Under the pieces are notes generated by a model. It was given only the letters and a program-made list of their open reading frames with translations. It was not told the origin of the DNA and did not search any database. From positions 113,474-177,473 of the forward strand of contig NZ_QMKP01000009.1 of assembly GCF_003287955.1 (NCBI RefSeq): a stretch of DNA of 64,000 bases, read 5' to 3'. Origin of the DNA: Arthrobacter sp. AQ5-06 (GTDB lineage: Bacteria > Actinomycetota > Actinomycetes > Actinomycetales > Micrococcaceae). The position numbers were made by a program, and so were the translations under genes. Below, piece by piece: positions 51,756 through 62,103 of the stretch (positions are counted from its first letter, which is position 1; the number at the start of each line of letters is the position of its first letter).

Positions 51756-52427
51756 ATGAAGAAAATTACGACGGCGGCTGCCGCACTTGCGCTACTGGCG
51801 GGCCTGGCCGGGTGCGGCCTGTTTCCGTCCCCTCCGCCACCGCCTGACATCGCCCCGGCCACGCCCGTGTCCGTGCTGCCGTTGGAGTGCCCTTTTGTGG
51901 GCCGGGATGACGTGTCGCCGGTCAGGATCCCCAAGGGAACGCCGCGTGAAACCATCGGAAGCGTCCTGAACGCATACAGCGGCTGGCTCAACGCCGGCTC
52001 CGAGTTGGTCACGGCCTGGAGCCCGGGCAAGGCCGTCCCGGAAAACTGCGTCGCCGACCTCGCGGCAAAAAACGCCGGGGCCTACTCGAGCACACTGTTC
52101 ACCACCCACAGTGACGTCGCCTGGCAGGGATACTTTGCGGCGGTGAAGGCGATGAACCAGCAGAACCTGGCGGCGGTCCGCGTTGCCGAGCCGGGTACGG
52201 GCGGGCGCGGCACGTTCGAACTGCTGCAGGAGATCGATTCGAGCGCCACGGACAACGGAACGTTCCTGAAGTTTGACGCCGTGTACAAGCCCGCCGCCGG
52301 AGCGCCGGCGGGATACACCTGGGAGGACTGGGACAAGCCGACACGCTGGTACGTGGAGCTCGTCCCGGCGGGGGAGTTCCTGGTCATCAACTACGTGGAA
52401 CAGACCCCGGCTGCAGGCTATCCCTGA
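51756..52427 (+). CDS. Lipoprotein of unknown function
   Basis: A protein of 223 residues with a lipobox (LALLAGLAGCGLF) and a Pro-rich start of the mature chain (PSPPPPPDIAP). The body has predicted alpha/beta content (IGSVLNAYSGWLNAGSELV, WYVELVPAGEFLVINYVEQ). I do not recognise a family. It is attached to the outer side of the membrane. It follows modC after 70 bp and may have its own promoter. Confidence 0.8.
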   Translation: MKKITTAAAALALLAGLAGCGLFPSPPPPPDIAPATPVSVLPLECPFVGRDDVSPVRIPKGTPRETIGSVLNAYSGWLNAGSELVTAWSPGKAVPENCVADLAAKNAGAYSSTLFTTHSDVAWQGYFAAVKAMNQQNLAAVRVAEPGTGGRGTFELLQEIDSSATDNGTFLKFDAVYKPAAGAPAGYTWEDWDKPTRWYVELVPAGEFLVINYVEQTPAAGYP

Positions 52428-52612
52428 GCCCGGTTGGCCCGGTCCTGAAATGTAGTTGACTGATTTTGTCATTTAACGTGACATGCTTCACATCCGGCAG
52501 TAATGTCGCCTGTGGATCGCCCGCACCGATGGCCGGTCCATCCACTGGAACTGACCCGGCTGACGGCGGACCGCTGATGGCCGAGGGTCCGCTTGCGAAG
52601 GAGCTACCCGCT

Positions 52613-53365
52613 TTGAAGATCGCCCGAATGCTGGCCACAGCCGCAGCCACCGCTGCGCTGCTGACCCCCTTGACTGCCCATGCCGCACCCGCGACCGGCG
52701 GTGATTCGGCCAGCCCGGACATCGCCGGCGGCACCACCACCACGATTTCCGCGGCCCCGTACGCCGCCCAGATTTCCTTCGATTCCACCGGGACCAACGT
52801 GGGCTGCACCGGCAGCCAGATCTCCGCGAACTGGGTCATCACGGCCAAGCACTGCAACTCAACATCGCTGAAGTCCGTCCGACTGGGCACCACGTACCTG
52901 GAAACCGGCGGAACCGTGAAAACGGTGGCCGCACGCTATGCCTCCAGCACCGGCGATGTCCTGCTCCTGAAGCTTTCAACACCGCACTACGGCTCGTATG
53001 TGGGGCTCTCCAGTTCCTTCCCCGCCACGGGCGCCTCGGCCAAGGTCTACGGCTGGGGTGACCAGACTGAAGGTGCGGGCACCATGTCCTACTACCTCAA
53101 AACGGCCAATGTCACCGTTGCCGGACAGGGTGTGGACACCTACGGCGGGCCTTCCGTTCGAACGCAGTCCCAGACCGGCCACACGCTGGGCGGCGACTCC
53201 GGCGGGCCGCTGATCGTGAACGGCAAGCTGGTGGGAGTGCTTTCCACCTCCAGCATCCTGCCGCCGCAGAACCCGTCCGACTACACGCGTTACTACAACG
53301 ACCATGCCTCGATCCCCAGCAATCTGTCCTGGATCACCAGCGTCTCAGGGGTTGCCGGCTCCTGA
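52613..53365 (+). CDS. Secreted trypsin-like serine protease (S1 family)
   Basis: A protein of 250 residues. Signal peptide KIARMLATAAATAALLTPLT with cleavage after AHA. The catalytic triad is visible: His in SANWVITAKHC, Asp in STGDVLLLKLSTP, and Ser in TLGGDSGGPLIVNG. It is a small S1-type domain without accessory regions. TTG 52613 is chosen because AAGGAG is 9 nt upstream and it begins a normal signal peptide; an ATG at 52577 is a possible longer start. Confidence 0.88.
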   Translation: MKIARMLATAAATAALLTPLTAHAAPATGGDSASPDIAGGTTTTISAAPYAAQISFDSTGTNVGCTGSQISANWVITAKHCNSTSLKSVRLGTTYLETGGTVKTVAARYASSTGDVLLLKLSTPHYGSYVGLSSSFPATGASAKVYGWGDQTEGAGTMSYYLKTANVTVAGQGVDTYGGPSVRTQSQTGHTLGGDSGGPLIVNGKLVGVLSTSSILPPQNPSDYTRYYNDHASIPSNLSWITSVSGVAGS

Positions 53366-53599
53366 TCTGATCGACATAAACAGAGCACCGGGCGGGTTGT
53401 GCAGGACCATAAATTTCTTCACGGTACGTCCTTGGTCTTGTTGCGCAGAAGGGATGGTCCCTGCGGTCACAGCGTGATCCGAGGGCTTGCGGGTTGCTGC
53501 GGCAGGGGTGCCGGGAGCGGATTTGCTGTCGGCAGCGTGCGGCTCTGGACAGGCAGTTCGCCGTCGGCAAACATGGGGCGTAGGGGGCATATCCTCAAA

Positions 53600-53620
53600 G
53601 TTGAGCGTAGTAGACTCAAC
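53600..53620. promoter_or_regulatory. HAIR element (HspR operator) before clpB
   Basis: gttgagc-gtagtag-actcaac matches the HAIR inverted repeat CTTGAGT-N7-ACTCAAG, with identical 7-nt spacing and a change at each end. HspR represses heat-shock genes through such sites. It lies 36 nt before the clpB start codon. A second ctcaa sits just upstream. Confidence 0.8.
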
Positions 53621-53655
53621 TTAGCGAAAATGCGCATCCCCGGAAGGAGCTCTCT

Positions 53656-56310
53656 TTGGACGTCAAATTCACCACCAAGAGCCAGGAGGCTCTTTCGGCA
53701 GCAGCCATGAACGCCTCCACGGCAGGAAATCCCCAGGTGGAACCCGCCCACCTGCTCAAGGCGCTGATGGATCAGCGGGAGGGCGTCGCCGTCGCGGTTC
53801 TCCGCGCCACGGGCGCAGACCCGGATACAGTCAGCGTGCAGGCGAGCGGCGCCATCAAGGCGCTGCCGGCAACGTCGGGCGGCTCCACGCAGCAGGCCCA
53901 GTTGTCCCGGCCCGCGCTGCAGGCCATCCAGAACGCCAAGAACGAGGCCGACAGGCTGGGCGATACCTATGTCTCCACCGAAGTGCTGCTGCTGGGGCTC
54001 TCTGCCGGGAGTGACGCCGTCGGGCGGTTAATGCGCGACGCCGGCGCCTCCCATGAAGCGTTGCTCGCCGCCCTGCCGGGTGTCCGCGGCGACCGGAAGG
54101 TCACCACGCCGGACCCGGAAAACACGTTCCAGTCGCTGGAGAGGTTCGGCACGGACCTCACCGCGATGGCGCGTGCGGGCAAGCTGGACCCGGTGATCGG
54201 GCGCGACACCGAGATCCGGCGCATCATCCAGGTGCTGAGCCGCCGCACCAAAAACAACCCCGTCATCATCGGCGAACCGGGGGTGGGCAAGACCGCCGTC
54301 GTGGAAGGGCTCGCCCAACGGATCGTGGCGGGCGATGTCCCGGAAAGCCTGCGGGGCAAGACGCTGATCGCCCTGGACCTCGCCTCCATGGTGGCCGGCG
54401 CGAAGTACCGTGGCGAGTTCGAGGAGCGCCTTAAGGCGGTCCTGGAGGAGATCCGGAATTCGGACGGCCAGATCGTCACGTTTATCGACGAGATCCACAC
54501 GGTGGTTGGGGCCGGTGCCACGGGGGAGTCCTCGATGGATGCCGGCAACATGCTTAAGCCCATGCTGGCCCGCGGGGAGCTGCGGCTGATTGGTGCCACT
54601 ACGCTGGATGAGTATCGCGAGAACATCGAGAAGGACCCGGCCCTGGAGCGCCGGTTCCAGCAGGTGTACGTGGGTGAGCCCAGCGTGGAGGACACCATCG
54701 GGATCCTCCGCGGCCTCAAGGAACGCTACGAGGCGCACCATAAAGTCACCATCGCCGACTCCGCGCTGGTGGCCGCTGCAACCCTGTCCAACCGCTACAT
54801 TTCCGGCCGCCAGCTGCCGGACAAGGCCATCGACCTGGTGGACGAGGCCGCCTCGCGGCTCCGGATGGAGATCGACTCCGCGCCGGAGGAGATCGACCAG
54901 CTGCGCCGTGCCGTGGACCGGCTCACCATGGAGGAGTTGGCCCTCGCGAACGAGAAGGACGCCGCCTCGGTGGAGCGTCTGGCCGCCCTCCGCGCCGACA
55001 AGGCGGACAAGAGTGAAGAGCTGGATGCGCTGAATGCCCGGTGGGCAGCCGAGAGGGCCGGGCTCAACCGGGTGGGCGACCTGAAAGCGAAGCTGGATGA
55101 GCTGCGTTCGACGGCGGATAAAGCGCAGCGCGAAGGCGATCTGGAGACTGCGTCGCGGATCCTTTACGGCGAGATTCCGGCAGTGGAACGGGAACTGAAC
55201 GCCGCCGCCGCCGAAGAGGCGGTGACGGACAAGCCTGCCCAGATGGTGGCTGACGAGGTCACGGCGGACGACATCGCCGAGGTCATTTCCGCGTGGACCG
55301 GCATTCCCGCCGGACGCATGCTGCAGGGTGAAAGCCAGAAACTGCTCCATATGGAGCAGGAGCTTGGCAAGCGCCTGATCGGCCAGTCCAAAGCGGTGGC
55401 CGCGGTGTCCGACGCCGTCCGCCGTGCGCGGGCGGGCATCAGCGACCCCAACCGGCCCACGGGTTCGTTCCTGTTCCTCGGGCCCACGGGCGTGGGCAAG
55501 ACTGAGCTGGCCAAGGCGCTCGCGGATTTCCTGTTCGACGACGAACGCGCCATGGTGCGCCTGGACATGTCCGAGTACGGCGAGAAGCACTCGGTGGCTC
55601 GGCTGGTGGGTGCCCCTCCGGGATACGTCGGCTACGAGGAGGGCGGCCAGCTGACTGAAGCCGTCCGCCGTCGGCCGTACTCGGTCATCCTGCTGGACGA
55701 GGTGGAAAAGGCCCACCCGGAGGTCTTCGACATCCTCCTGCAGGTACTCGACGACGGCCGCCTCACCGATGGGCAGGGCCGCACCGTGGACTTCCGCAAC
55801 GCCATCCTGGTCCTCACGTCCAACCTGGGCAGCCAGTTCCTGGTGGACCAGTCGCTGGACGCGCAGGCCAAGCGCACCGCGGTCATGACCACCGTCAACG
55901 CCTCCTTCAAGCCCGAGTTCCTGAACCGGCTGGACGAGATTGTGCTGTTCGAAGCCCTGACCGTTGACGAGCTGGCGCGGATTGTGGAACTCCAGGTGGC
56001 CGAGCTCGGCAGGAGGCTGCACGAGCGCCGGCTCAGCCTGGACGTGTCCGACGGCGCCCGCGCCTGGCTGGCCATGTCCGGCTTCGATTCCGCGTACGGT
56101 GCCCGGCCGCTTCGCCGGCTGGTGCAGCGCGAGATCGGTGACCGCCTGGCCAAGGCCATCCTGTCCGGCGACATCGCGGACGGCGACACGGTGCTCGTGG
56201 ACACCGCGGCCGACGTGGACGAACTCACCATCGAGGGGCTGGAGGCTCTGGCAGGGCCCGACGGCGGTGCTCCCGCCGGCACGGGGCTGGTGGTGCGGCG
56301 GAAGGAGTAG
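53656..56310 (+). CDS. clpB: ATP-dependent chaperone ClpB
   Basis: A protein of 884 residues, near usual length. N-terminal Clp repeats ([19 protein letters not shown]). NBD1 has Walker A GEPGVGKT and Walker [14 protein letters not shown]. The coiled-coil middle domain is at about 400-520. NBD2 has Walker A GPTGVGKT and the ClpB lid. A disaggregase that works with DnaK after heat stress. TTG 53656 with GGAAGGAG upstream is the start. A 20-residue Gly/Ala-rich tail ends it. Confidence 0.96.
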   Translation: MDVKFTTKSQEALSAAAMNASTAGNPQVEPAHLLKALMDQREGVAVAVLRATGADPDTVSVQASGAIKALPATSGGSTQQAQLSRPALQAIQNAKNEADRLGDTYVSTEVLLLGLSAGSDAVGRLMRDAGASHEALLAALPGVRGDRKVTTPDPENTFQSLERFGTDLTAMARAGKLDPVIGRDTEIRRIIQVLSRRTKNNPVIIGEPGVGKTAVVEGLAQRIVAGDVPESLRGKTLIALDLASMVAGAKYRGEFEERLKAVLEEIRNSDGQIVTFIDEIHTVVGAGATGESSMDAGNMLKPMLARGELRLIGATTLDEYRENIEKDPALERRFQQVYVGEPSVEDTIGILRGLKERYEAHHKVTIADSALVAAATLSNRYISGRQLPDKAIDLVDEAASRLRMEIDSAPEEIDQLRRAVDRLTMEELALANEKDAASVERLAALRADKADKSEELDALNARWAAERAGLNRVGDLKAKLDELRSTADKAQREGDLETASRILYGEIPAVERELNAAAAEEAVTDKPAQMVADEVTADDIAEVISAWTGIPAGRMLQGESQKLLHMEQELGKRLIGQSKAVAAVSDAVRRARAGISDPNRPTGSFLFLGPTGVGKTELAKALADFLFDDERAMVRLDMSEYGEKHSVARLVGAPPGYVGYEEGGQLTEAVRRRPYSVILLDEVEKAHPEVFDILLQVLDDGRLTDGQGRTVDFRNAILVLTSNLGSQFLVDQSLDAQAKRTAVMTTVNASFKPEFLNRLDEIVLFEALTVDELARIVELQVAELGRRLHERRLSLDVSDGARAWLAMSGFDSAYGARPLRRLVQREIGDRLAKAILSGDIADGDTVLVDTAADVDELTIEGLEALAGPDGGAPAGTGLVVRRKE

Positions 56311-57375
56311 AGGCGGGTCCAAATGCGGCACTTAGGGTGTGCCGTATAGGCCCGCGCACCGGCCATTTTTGCGGGCGGGTCAAACGGGAATCGAAGAGCT
56401 GCGGAAGCACGCCGATTCTTAGTCCGGAGAATTTCGGTCGCGCCTGCACCGTTGGGGACCGGCTTGCGGACGGTTTCGATAGAGGGCTGGTGCTGTGTCG
56501 GGGGTTTCCTGAGCAGAAATATCGGTTCCTGCAATGGCGGCCAACCAGGTTTTGCCTAGGACAGTTCTTTCCCGTTATCGGTTTGGGCGCTTAATGGGAG
56601 GCTTGTTATGTGGCTGGTAGCCACCCACAGCCAAGCATCCTTGAACATAGCTTGGTCTTGGTTGGGATTAGGGCGGCCGGTAATGACCCTTCGACGGGTT
56701 CTGGCATGTGACAGGCGCTGGCGATGATTCCCGGAGGTTCGGCTTATGCCATTACCGCGCGAACCGGGCTGCGGGGACCTAAAGCTGTTGGAGTGGTTTT
56801 TGGCACCGTTTACACCGGTGAGGTCCTGCTCAACACCGCACTAGGGCTTTACAAGCCCAGCACCTGGAGTGGGCAGGACTGGACCGTTGACATCATCAAC
56901 AAGTACGTCCAAGCCACGGCCACCGGAGTGTTCTACGACCACGTCTTTGCCCCGGTGCACGATTCCTAAGCCCAGTTCCCTCACGGCGGCCGCCGAGAGG
57001 CCCTTCGTGGACTTTCAGCTGGGAGTTCAACGACAACGGCACAACCCGGGCAACAGCCCCGAATTCGTCAAACTACCCGCTTGCGTGCTGCCTTGCCGAT
57101 ATCGCTTTCGTTTGGCTGATCGTCCGTCCCTTCTTCAAGGATGTTCGTGACCGTGTCTTTCCCGGACCTCTTCAGATCAGGCACCGTCTTCCGGCTCCGC
57201 GGACCTTTTCCAGGAGTCACCGCAGGTCATGGACTCCCATCGTCTGGTGGGTGATACTGATGCTCTGACCGAAAGGCCGCCCTGGGAGACCTTGAAGGGC
57301 AGCGGCGGAGGTGGCGCCCCGTCGTGACTTTTCGTGTAGTGACCCATCCACACTTTCGATGAGGCAGGCGAGATC
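56311..57375. other. Gene-poor stretch after clpB with coding remnants
   Basis: About 1 kb with no intact conserved gene. It includes the short frame at 56724-56969 (separate entry) and, near 57000-57130, a plus-strand frame with WEFNDNG and DIAFVWLIVRPFFKDVRD that looks like a decayed membrane-protein tail. The rest shows no structure I can name. Confidence 0.4.
56724..56969 (+). pseudogene. C-terminal fragment of a small actinobacterial membrane protein
   Basis: 81 codons in a plausible coding frame: GVVFGTVYTGEVLLNTALGLY then KPSTWSGQDWTVDIINKYVQ, similar to the ends of uncharacterised actinobacterial membrane proteins with a DPRTWSxxDWxxDxxPH-type motif. An in-frame TGA lies 15 nt upstream of the first ATG and no ribosome site is seen, so I treat it as a remnant of a longer gene. 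Confidence 0.5.
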
Positions 57376-57855
57376 ATGGCAGCGACAAACCATCAGGCGG
57401 GCATGGCCGGGAGCCGCACCACTATCCAACGTGCAGCTCAGGTCGTAGGCGCGGTGTTCCTTCTGGTCGGCGTTCTCGGGTTTATCCCTGGCATCACCAC
57501 CAACTACGAGGCCCTTGGGCTCGCCGGCCACGGTTCCGGTGCCCTGCTCCTAGGACTTTTTCAGGTATCTGTCCTGCACAACATCGTCCACCTGCTCTTC
57601 GGTGTCGCGGGAATTTTGCTGGCCCGCACCCCGGTACAGGCCCGGAACTACCTGATCGGCGGCGGAGCCGTCTATCTCGTGCTGTGGGTTTACGGGCTGA
57701 TCTTCGCCGGACAAGAATCCCCCGCGAACTTCGTTCCAATGAACACCAACGACAACTGGCTCCACCTTTTCCTTGGAATCGGAATGATCGCACTAGGCGT
57801 CATCCTCACCCGCACCGCACGCGGTGCAGGGGCCCGTCCGGCAGCCCGGGGCTAG
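57376..57855 (+). CDS. DUF4383 domain membrane protein
   Basis: A protein of 159 residues with four transmembrane helices: AAQVVGAVFLLVGVLGFIPG, VSVLHNIVHLLFGVAGILLA, YLIGGGAVYLVLWVYGLIF and NWLHLFLGIGMIALGVILT. The histidines in HNIVHLLFG and NWLHLFLG are hallmarks of the DUF4383 family. Its function is unknown. The gene stands alone on the plus strand. Confidence 0.88.
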   Translation: MAATNHQAGMAGSRTTIQRAAQVVGAVFLLVGVLGFIPGITTNYEALGLAGHGSGALLLGLFQVSVLHNIVHLLFGVAGILLARTPVQARNYLIGGGAVYLVLWVYGLIFAGQESPANFVPMNTNDNWLHLFLGIGMIALGVILTRTARGAGARPAARG

Positions 57856-58180
57856 GGACGCATCCTACAAGGGCCATGTAAGTTACAGCGGTTTCGGGCA
57901 ACCCTCGTTACCTCGGCATCCGCCTGACCGCGCAGCTGAAGTCCCGGGATCATCCCCCGCTGGTGATCCGCCGGAGTCTTTCATGCTCGATCACAGCCGC
58001 CCGCAGACCGATCCTGTAACGGGCACCTATCCGTCGAGACGAGCCAGCACGGCTGACGCTGTGAATCGCCGCGATAGGTGGCGGCTTTATCGCAGCATTA
58101 AATGGCCTCCCTTCGCCCTTAAATCGAGCGCCCGCCGGTCTGGAGGCTGCGCGACGATGTAGTCGACTTAGGATGTAGCT
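57856..58180. other. Intergenic stretch before arr
   Basis: 325 bp without a gene I can support. Frames on the minus strand here are antisense shadows without family resemblance. Confidence 0.4.
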
Positions 58181-58591
58181 GTGAGCCAACCGTTGGACGA
58201 GGGTCCGTTCTTTCACGGCACGAAAGCTAATCTCCGGGACGGTGATCTCCTTAGAGCGGGCTTCCGATCGAACTACCGTCCCGAAGTCGTGATGAATCAC
58301 ATCTATTTCACCGCTCTTCCGAACGGTGCGGGACTCGCTGCGGAACTCGCGGCGGGTGACGGCGCCCCGCGCGTCTACGCAGTCGAGCCGACCGGGCCAT
58401 TCGAGCACGACCCAAACGTGACCGACAAGAAGTTCCCCGGCAACCCGACCAGGTCATATCGCAGCAGTGCCCCGCTCAGGGTCGTCGGCGAAGTCACCGA
58501 TTGGACACGGCAGGCTCCCGAGGCTCTACATGCGTGGAAAGAACGCCTGGCAGAACTCCGTGCGGACGAGCCGGCCGAAATCATAAACTGA
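58181..58591 (+). CDS. arr: NAD(+)--rifampin ADP-ribosyltransferase
   Basis: A protein of 136 residues, typical Arr length. Motifs are FFHGTKANLRDGD, NYRPEVVMNHIYFTA, RVYAVEPTGPFEHDPNVTDK and FPGNPTRSYRS, which line the rifampin and NAD sites. It inactivates rifampin by ADP-ribosylation. GTG start. It sits in the accessory-looking right end of the window; related genes occur both chromosomally in actinobacteria and on mobile elements. Confidence 0.94.
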   Translation: MSQPLDEGPFFHGTKANLRDGDLLRAGFRSNYRPEVVMNHIYFTALPNGAGLAAELAAGDGAPRVYAVEPTGPFEHDPNVTDKKFPGNPTRSYRSSAPLRVVGEVTDWTRQAPEALHAWKERLAELRADEPAEIIN

Positions 58592-58660
58592 CGAGGATCA
58601 CGCTCCTTCAAGGGCTTTGAACGTAAGCGGATCCTTTACCGGGCACCCTGCCACGTTCGC

Positions 58661-59065
58661 CTAAGCGGTTGCTACAAGCTCTAGTTCGAATCCATCAGAG
58701 TTTACGAGGTATGCAGCGTAGTGATCGGGCCCGCCGGCGTGCGGGTACTTGTCCTCGAACAAGGGCACCCATCCGTGCCGGCGGCTCTCTTCGACAAAGA
58801 CATCTAGGTCCTCTTGGCTCCCGGCGTGGAACGCCAGGTGATTAAGACCTGGCACTGTGCGCTCGTGTTCTCGGCTACTCAAGGCCGGTGATTGTTCAGC
58901 AATTATGTAGGTTAATCCAAGCCGCCAGCTGATTCCTGAGGCCCAGCTCTGGTGGGTCGAGTATCCCAATCGGGCCAAAACCCAGCCCCATTCTTGCTTG
59001 GCGCGACCGAGGTCAGGGACCCACAGCTCGATATGGTGCAGGGTTCCCTTGGAATAGTTGCTCAC
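58661..59065 (-). CDS. VOC family protein
   Basis: A protein of 134 residues with the VOC pattern: LHHIELWVPDLGRAKQEWGW, then NHLAFHAGSQEDLDVFVEES, and a final strand SDGFELELVATA. Metal-position residues are His in LHHIEL, His in NHLAFH and Glu in FELEL. The substrate is unknown. GTG 59065 is the chosen start. Confidence 0.86.
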   Translation of the reverse strand: MSNYSKGTLHHIELWVPDLGRAKQEWGWVLARLGYSTHQSWASGISWRLGLTYIIAEQSPALSSREHERTVPGLNHLAFHAGSQEDLDVFVEESRRHGWVPLFEDKYPHAGGPDHYAAYLVNSDGFELELVATA

Positions 59066-59146
59066 GGATGTGAGTCTTTCATGCGCGCAGTTATGGCTTT
59101 GTGCGGAGCAATCCACCTATGGTTGCGGCCCGTCGCCCTGATCTAA

Positions 59147-59551
59147 TCAGCCTCCAAGGAGGCGGCGCTTGGCGAGGCTGAATTCCTCATCGGAAAGAGC
59201 GCCCTTCGCATGGAGCTCTGTCAGGAGGGAAAGTTCCGACGCCAAGGACTTGTTGCGGCGCAGCTTGCCAACCATTACCTGATGCCCGCCGGTGCGGGCT
59301 GCGGGCGGCGCTGGCTTCAGCTTCTGCCGCCGTGATGAGCTGTTGAGGGTGTATGCGATTAGCAGGGTGATGGCGAGGACGCCCAACGCGATTCCCAACG
59401 GGCCTCGGAACGGCTCTGTTGCCTTTGCCACGACAGCAATAATGACCCCGGCCGCAAGTGCACACAACCCAGCCATCCGCAGTGGCGTCCGGCTGATGCT
59501 GAACGCAAATATGTACCCGCCGGACTCGGTCGAAACCGCATGTTGGTTCAT
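59147..59551 (-). CDS. SHOCT domain membrane protein
   Basis: A protein of about 134 residues. Two transmembrane helices (MAGLCALAAGVIIAVVAKA and PLGIALGVLAITLLIAYTL) are followed by a C-terminal SHOCT motif (LASELSLLTELHAKGALSDEEF then AKRRLLGG). SHOCT domains are short oligomerisation or binding modules. The start ATG 59551 (NQHAVSTES) is uncertain; the frame opens 29 codons earlier. Confidence 0.8.
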   Translation of the reverse strand: MNQHAVSTESGGYIFAFSISRTPLRMAGLCALAAGVIIAVVAKATEPFRGPLGIALGVLAITLLIAYTLNSSSRRQKLKPAPPAARTGGHQVMVGKLRRNKSLASELSLLTELHAKGALSDEEFSLAKRRLLGG

Positions 59552-59833
59552 CTGCCGAGAATAGCCCTGCGAACGCTCATTGAACATCCCAGAGGCGGTG
59601 GCCACGGGAATGCCGATTCGTCTCGAACCGTCGACCACGCCCCGGACTGCCCCGATAGCGTTGGCTCCTTGACCTAGCGCGCCGCTTGGGGAAGCTGCCC
59701 GACGAGGATCCCTATCCGGACGGATCGTCTGCGGTGAGAACAGGATCCGGCAGGAACGTCACGATCGCCTCGGAACACAGCGCCACGAGATCCTTGGGTG
59801 GCCAGAAGCCCGCGCTGATTCGACGTCGGGCAT

Positions 59834-60400
59834 TCAGCTCTTGGTCTCGTACCTGGTAAGGACCACACCGTCGGGAAACGTCCGGGTCTCCACCAGGCTC
59901 AGGTTCACCCAGTTGTCCAGGGCTGTGAAGAACGGCGTGCCGCCGCCCACCAGGACCGGATGGGTGACGATCGCGTACTCGTCGATCAGCCCGGCCCGCA
60001 TGGCCGCCGCGGCGAGTGTGGCACCGCCGATGTCCATGCGGCCGCCGTCGTCGTCGGCCTTGAGCCGGGTGATCTCGGTGACCGCGTCGCCGGTGACCAG
60101 GCGGGTATTCCAGTCGACCGTGCTGGTCGTCGAGGAGAACACCACCTTCGGCATGTCCCGCCAGCGGCGGGCGAACTCGATCTGCGCCGGTGTGGAGCCA
60201 GGCTGCTGGTCGGCGATCGGCCAGTGCGAGCTCATCGTCTCCCACAGTTTGCGCCCGTACAGCGCCAAGCCTGTCGCCCCCACCCGGTCGGACCACCATT
60301 GGAAGAGCTCGTCGCTCGGTACGCTCCAGCCGAGGTCGTCGCCGGGCGCGGCGATGTAGCCGTCCACGCTCAGGTTCATGCCGAAGGTCAGTTTGCGCAT
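59834..60400 (-). CDS. Dihydrofolate reductase/RibD-like family protein
   Basis: A protein of 188 residues of the RibD C-terminal/DHFR-like fold. The start is RKLTFGMNLSVDGYIAAPG, the cofactor part FARRWRDMPKVVFSSTTST, and the C-terminal half DIGGATLAAAAMRAGLIDEY with THPVLVGGGTPFF. Members reduce small heterocycles with NADPH; the substrate here is unknown. ATG 60400. Confidence 0.9.
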   Translation of the reverse strand: MRKLTFGMNLSVDGYIAAPGDDLGWSVPSDELFQWWSDRVGATGLALYGRKLWETMSSHWPIADQQPGSTPAQIEFARRWRDMPKVVFSSTTSTVDWNTRLVTGDAVTEITRLKADDDGGRMDIGGATLAAAAMRAGLIDEYAIVTHPVLVGGGTPFFTALDNWVNLSLVETRTFPDGVVLTRYETKS

Positions 60401-60626
60401 GGCGCCAGTCTCCCGTGAGTCGGTATTCGTTGTACAGACCAGCACGGCGCGGAAAAGTCATCGGTCAGGCCACACCGAGGGCCAACGGAAAGGATCCTCA
60501 TCGGGCACCCCACCGTTTATTTAGCTGTACCTCGCCCGTCTTACAACCTTCACAAAGGGATGGGCGGGTGGAATGCTGAAGGCACGAGCGTTGCCTTACG
60601 CCGTAGCGGACATTGGGGGAACAATA

Positions 60627-61625
60627 ATGCAACGGAGACAGCCGCGGTTATGGCAGTATGCAGTTCCTCTCCTATTTGTTGGCGTGCTGCTGACATCCTG
60701 CGGTGATATGAAGACGGGCGGGCCGGGAACCGCCGTACCCGTCTCCGTCGAATCCCCTACGTCCACCAGTGCAGTTCCTGGTTCCACCACTACGTCGCAG
60801 CCCCAAGAATCGTGTGCGGCGTTCCTACCGTCGGCCCCGTGCACGAAATACACGGGCATCTCGGGCACCGCGAACAACCAAGACCTCCCGTGGGTAGCCT
60901 CCGGGGGCGTTAACGCGCAGTTGGCCACCGTAAACGGCGAACTTCTGCTGTCCGTGACAACCAGATGCGCACCCATGAGTGGGCCAGCCACAATCACCGG
61001 TACCACGCTCACCGTCAGGAACATTGCAATCGGCGCGAGCGGGTGCACCGACAATGCGGGCGAGCAGCAGTGGGTGCAGGAATTCCTGAAACGGCCAATT
61101 GAACAAACCTTCAGCGACGGGACTCTCACCTGGAAGAGCGGAACTGACACACTCAACTTCAGCAAGGTGACGGGCGGACCGGGAACTGCCGAGCCCACGG
61201 CGAACTCCACCAGCTCAATCCCTGGTTCTACCAGTAGCCACATTCCAAGCGGTGGCCCCTTCGCGTGCGTTGAATGGGTCCTGTTCGATACCCCGCAAGA
61301 ACAATACGACAACGCCGGCGTGGTGCTCATTGGAAAGTCCGTAAGCCGGGTCGGCGAAACCAGCATCTACGGTCACAAGGCCACAACCCACCTTGTAGAA
61401 ATCGAACAGGTACTCAAAGGGGATCCCGGAGGTGGGAACCTCCGCATCTCCTCCATGCCCCCGACCTGCACTGGAGACGAGTCCTACCCAGACGGCGATC
61501 CGCTCCATCCCAATCAGAGAGTCATCATTTTTGCCGCTAAGCAGGGCGGCGAGTGGTTCACCACGACCCCCGCACAAGGAGTCTTGCCTTTCCCCCAGAA
61601 CTCGGAGCTTCCCTTTCACCAGTAG
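60627..61625 (+). CDS. Lipoprotein with META/HslJ-like domain
   Basis: A protein of 332 residues. Signal and lipobox LLFVGVLLTSCGDMKTG. After a Thr/Ser-rich stalk, residues 85-195 resemble a META/HslJ domain (LLLSVTTRCAPMSGPATITG, VRNIAIGASGCTDNAG, FSDGTLTWKSGTDTL). A second stalk of the same type (GGPGTAEPTANSTSSIPGST) joins a C-terminal 110-residue domain with two cysteines (FACVEW, PTCTGD) that I cannot name. The repeated stalks GGPGTA and STSS-PGST suggest fusion of two modules. ATG 60627 has GGGGGA upstream. Confidence 0.8.
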   Translation: MQRRQPRLWQYAVPLLFVGVLLTSCGDMKTGGPGTAVPVSVESPTSTSAVPGSTTTSQPQESCAAFLPSAPCTKYTGISGTANNQDLPWVASGGVNAQLATVNGELLLSVTTRCAPMSGPATITGTTLTVRNIAIGASGCTDNAGEQQWVQEFLKRPIEQTFSDGTLTWKSGTDTLNFSKVTGGPGTAEPTANSTSSIPGSTSSHIPSGGPFACVEWVLFDTPQEQYDNAGVVLIGKSVSRVGETSIYGHKATTHLVEIEQVLKGDPGGGNLRISSMPPTCTGDESYPDGDPLHPNQRVIIFAAKQGGEWFTTTPAQGVLPFPQNSELPFHQ

Positions 61626-61690
61626 GCCCAGCCTTTGCCCACGAACTCCGATCATTCCCTTAGCTACCGAAAAAAGATCCTTGGGTTCTT

Positions 61691-61931
61691 GCGGTGATTG
61701 CAACACTTAGCGGATGGGTGTTGTCATGGCGGGATATTCAATTCATTTGAGGCCTGATCTCTTGCAGGTTTTTTGGTCCGGGATGCAGGCGGGTGATTTC
61801 ATCACTGATGCCGTGGCTCCGATCCGCTGACCTCGACTGGGTCGCCCAGGAACTCAACGACCGACCGCGCAAAAGACTAGAGTTCAGGAAACCGATCGAA
61901 CTGATCGAAAACCTCCTGTTGCAATGACCGC
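61691..61931 (+). mobile_element. IS30-family deletion derivative (MITE-like, about 241 bp)
   Basis: Terminal inverted repeats gcggtgattgcaacac (61691-61706) and ctgttgcaatgaccgc (61916-61931) match at 14 of 16 positions. Between them the plus strand encodes what looks like a transposase N-terminus (from ATG 61714 or 61726: IHLRPDLLQVFWSGMQAGDF) and, in another frame, an IS30 transposase C-terminus (WVAQELNDRPRKRLEFRKP, ending at TGA 61925). The middle, with most of the catalytic domain, is lost. No clear target duplication is seen. Confidence 0.75.
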
Positions 61932-62103
61932 CTGAATCCGCCGATCCCTCACCGAACACGTTTGAGTGAGAGCCCCCGAGTGTCAGCTTCGGGTGAAGGA
62001 GTTGGTGATTGAAGAAGCGTCCCACTCAAACCTCAGCTTCGGTTCGCCGGACCGCATCCCTTGAGAGGGTGCCCAAGGGATGCGGCCCGGCTGATAGTTA
62101 CAG
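61932..62103. other. Intergenic stretch beside the IS30 remnant
   Basis: No gene is seen. The part near 62040-62090 holds tccc-ttgag-ggt-like inverted sequence (gcatcccttgagagggtgcccaaggg around 62050-62075) that may be a terminator for the GH26 gene. Confidence 0.35.
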
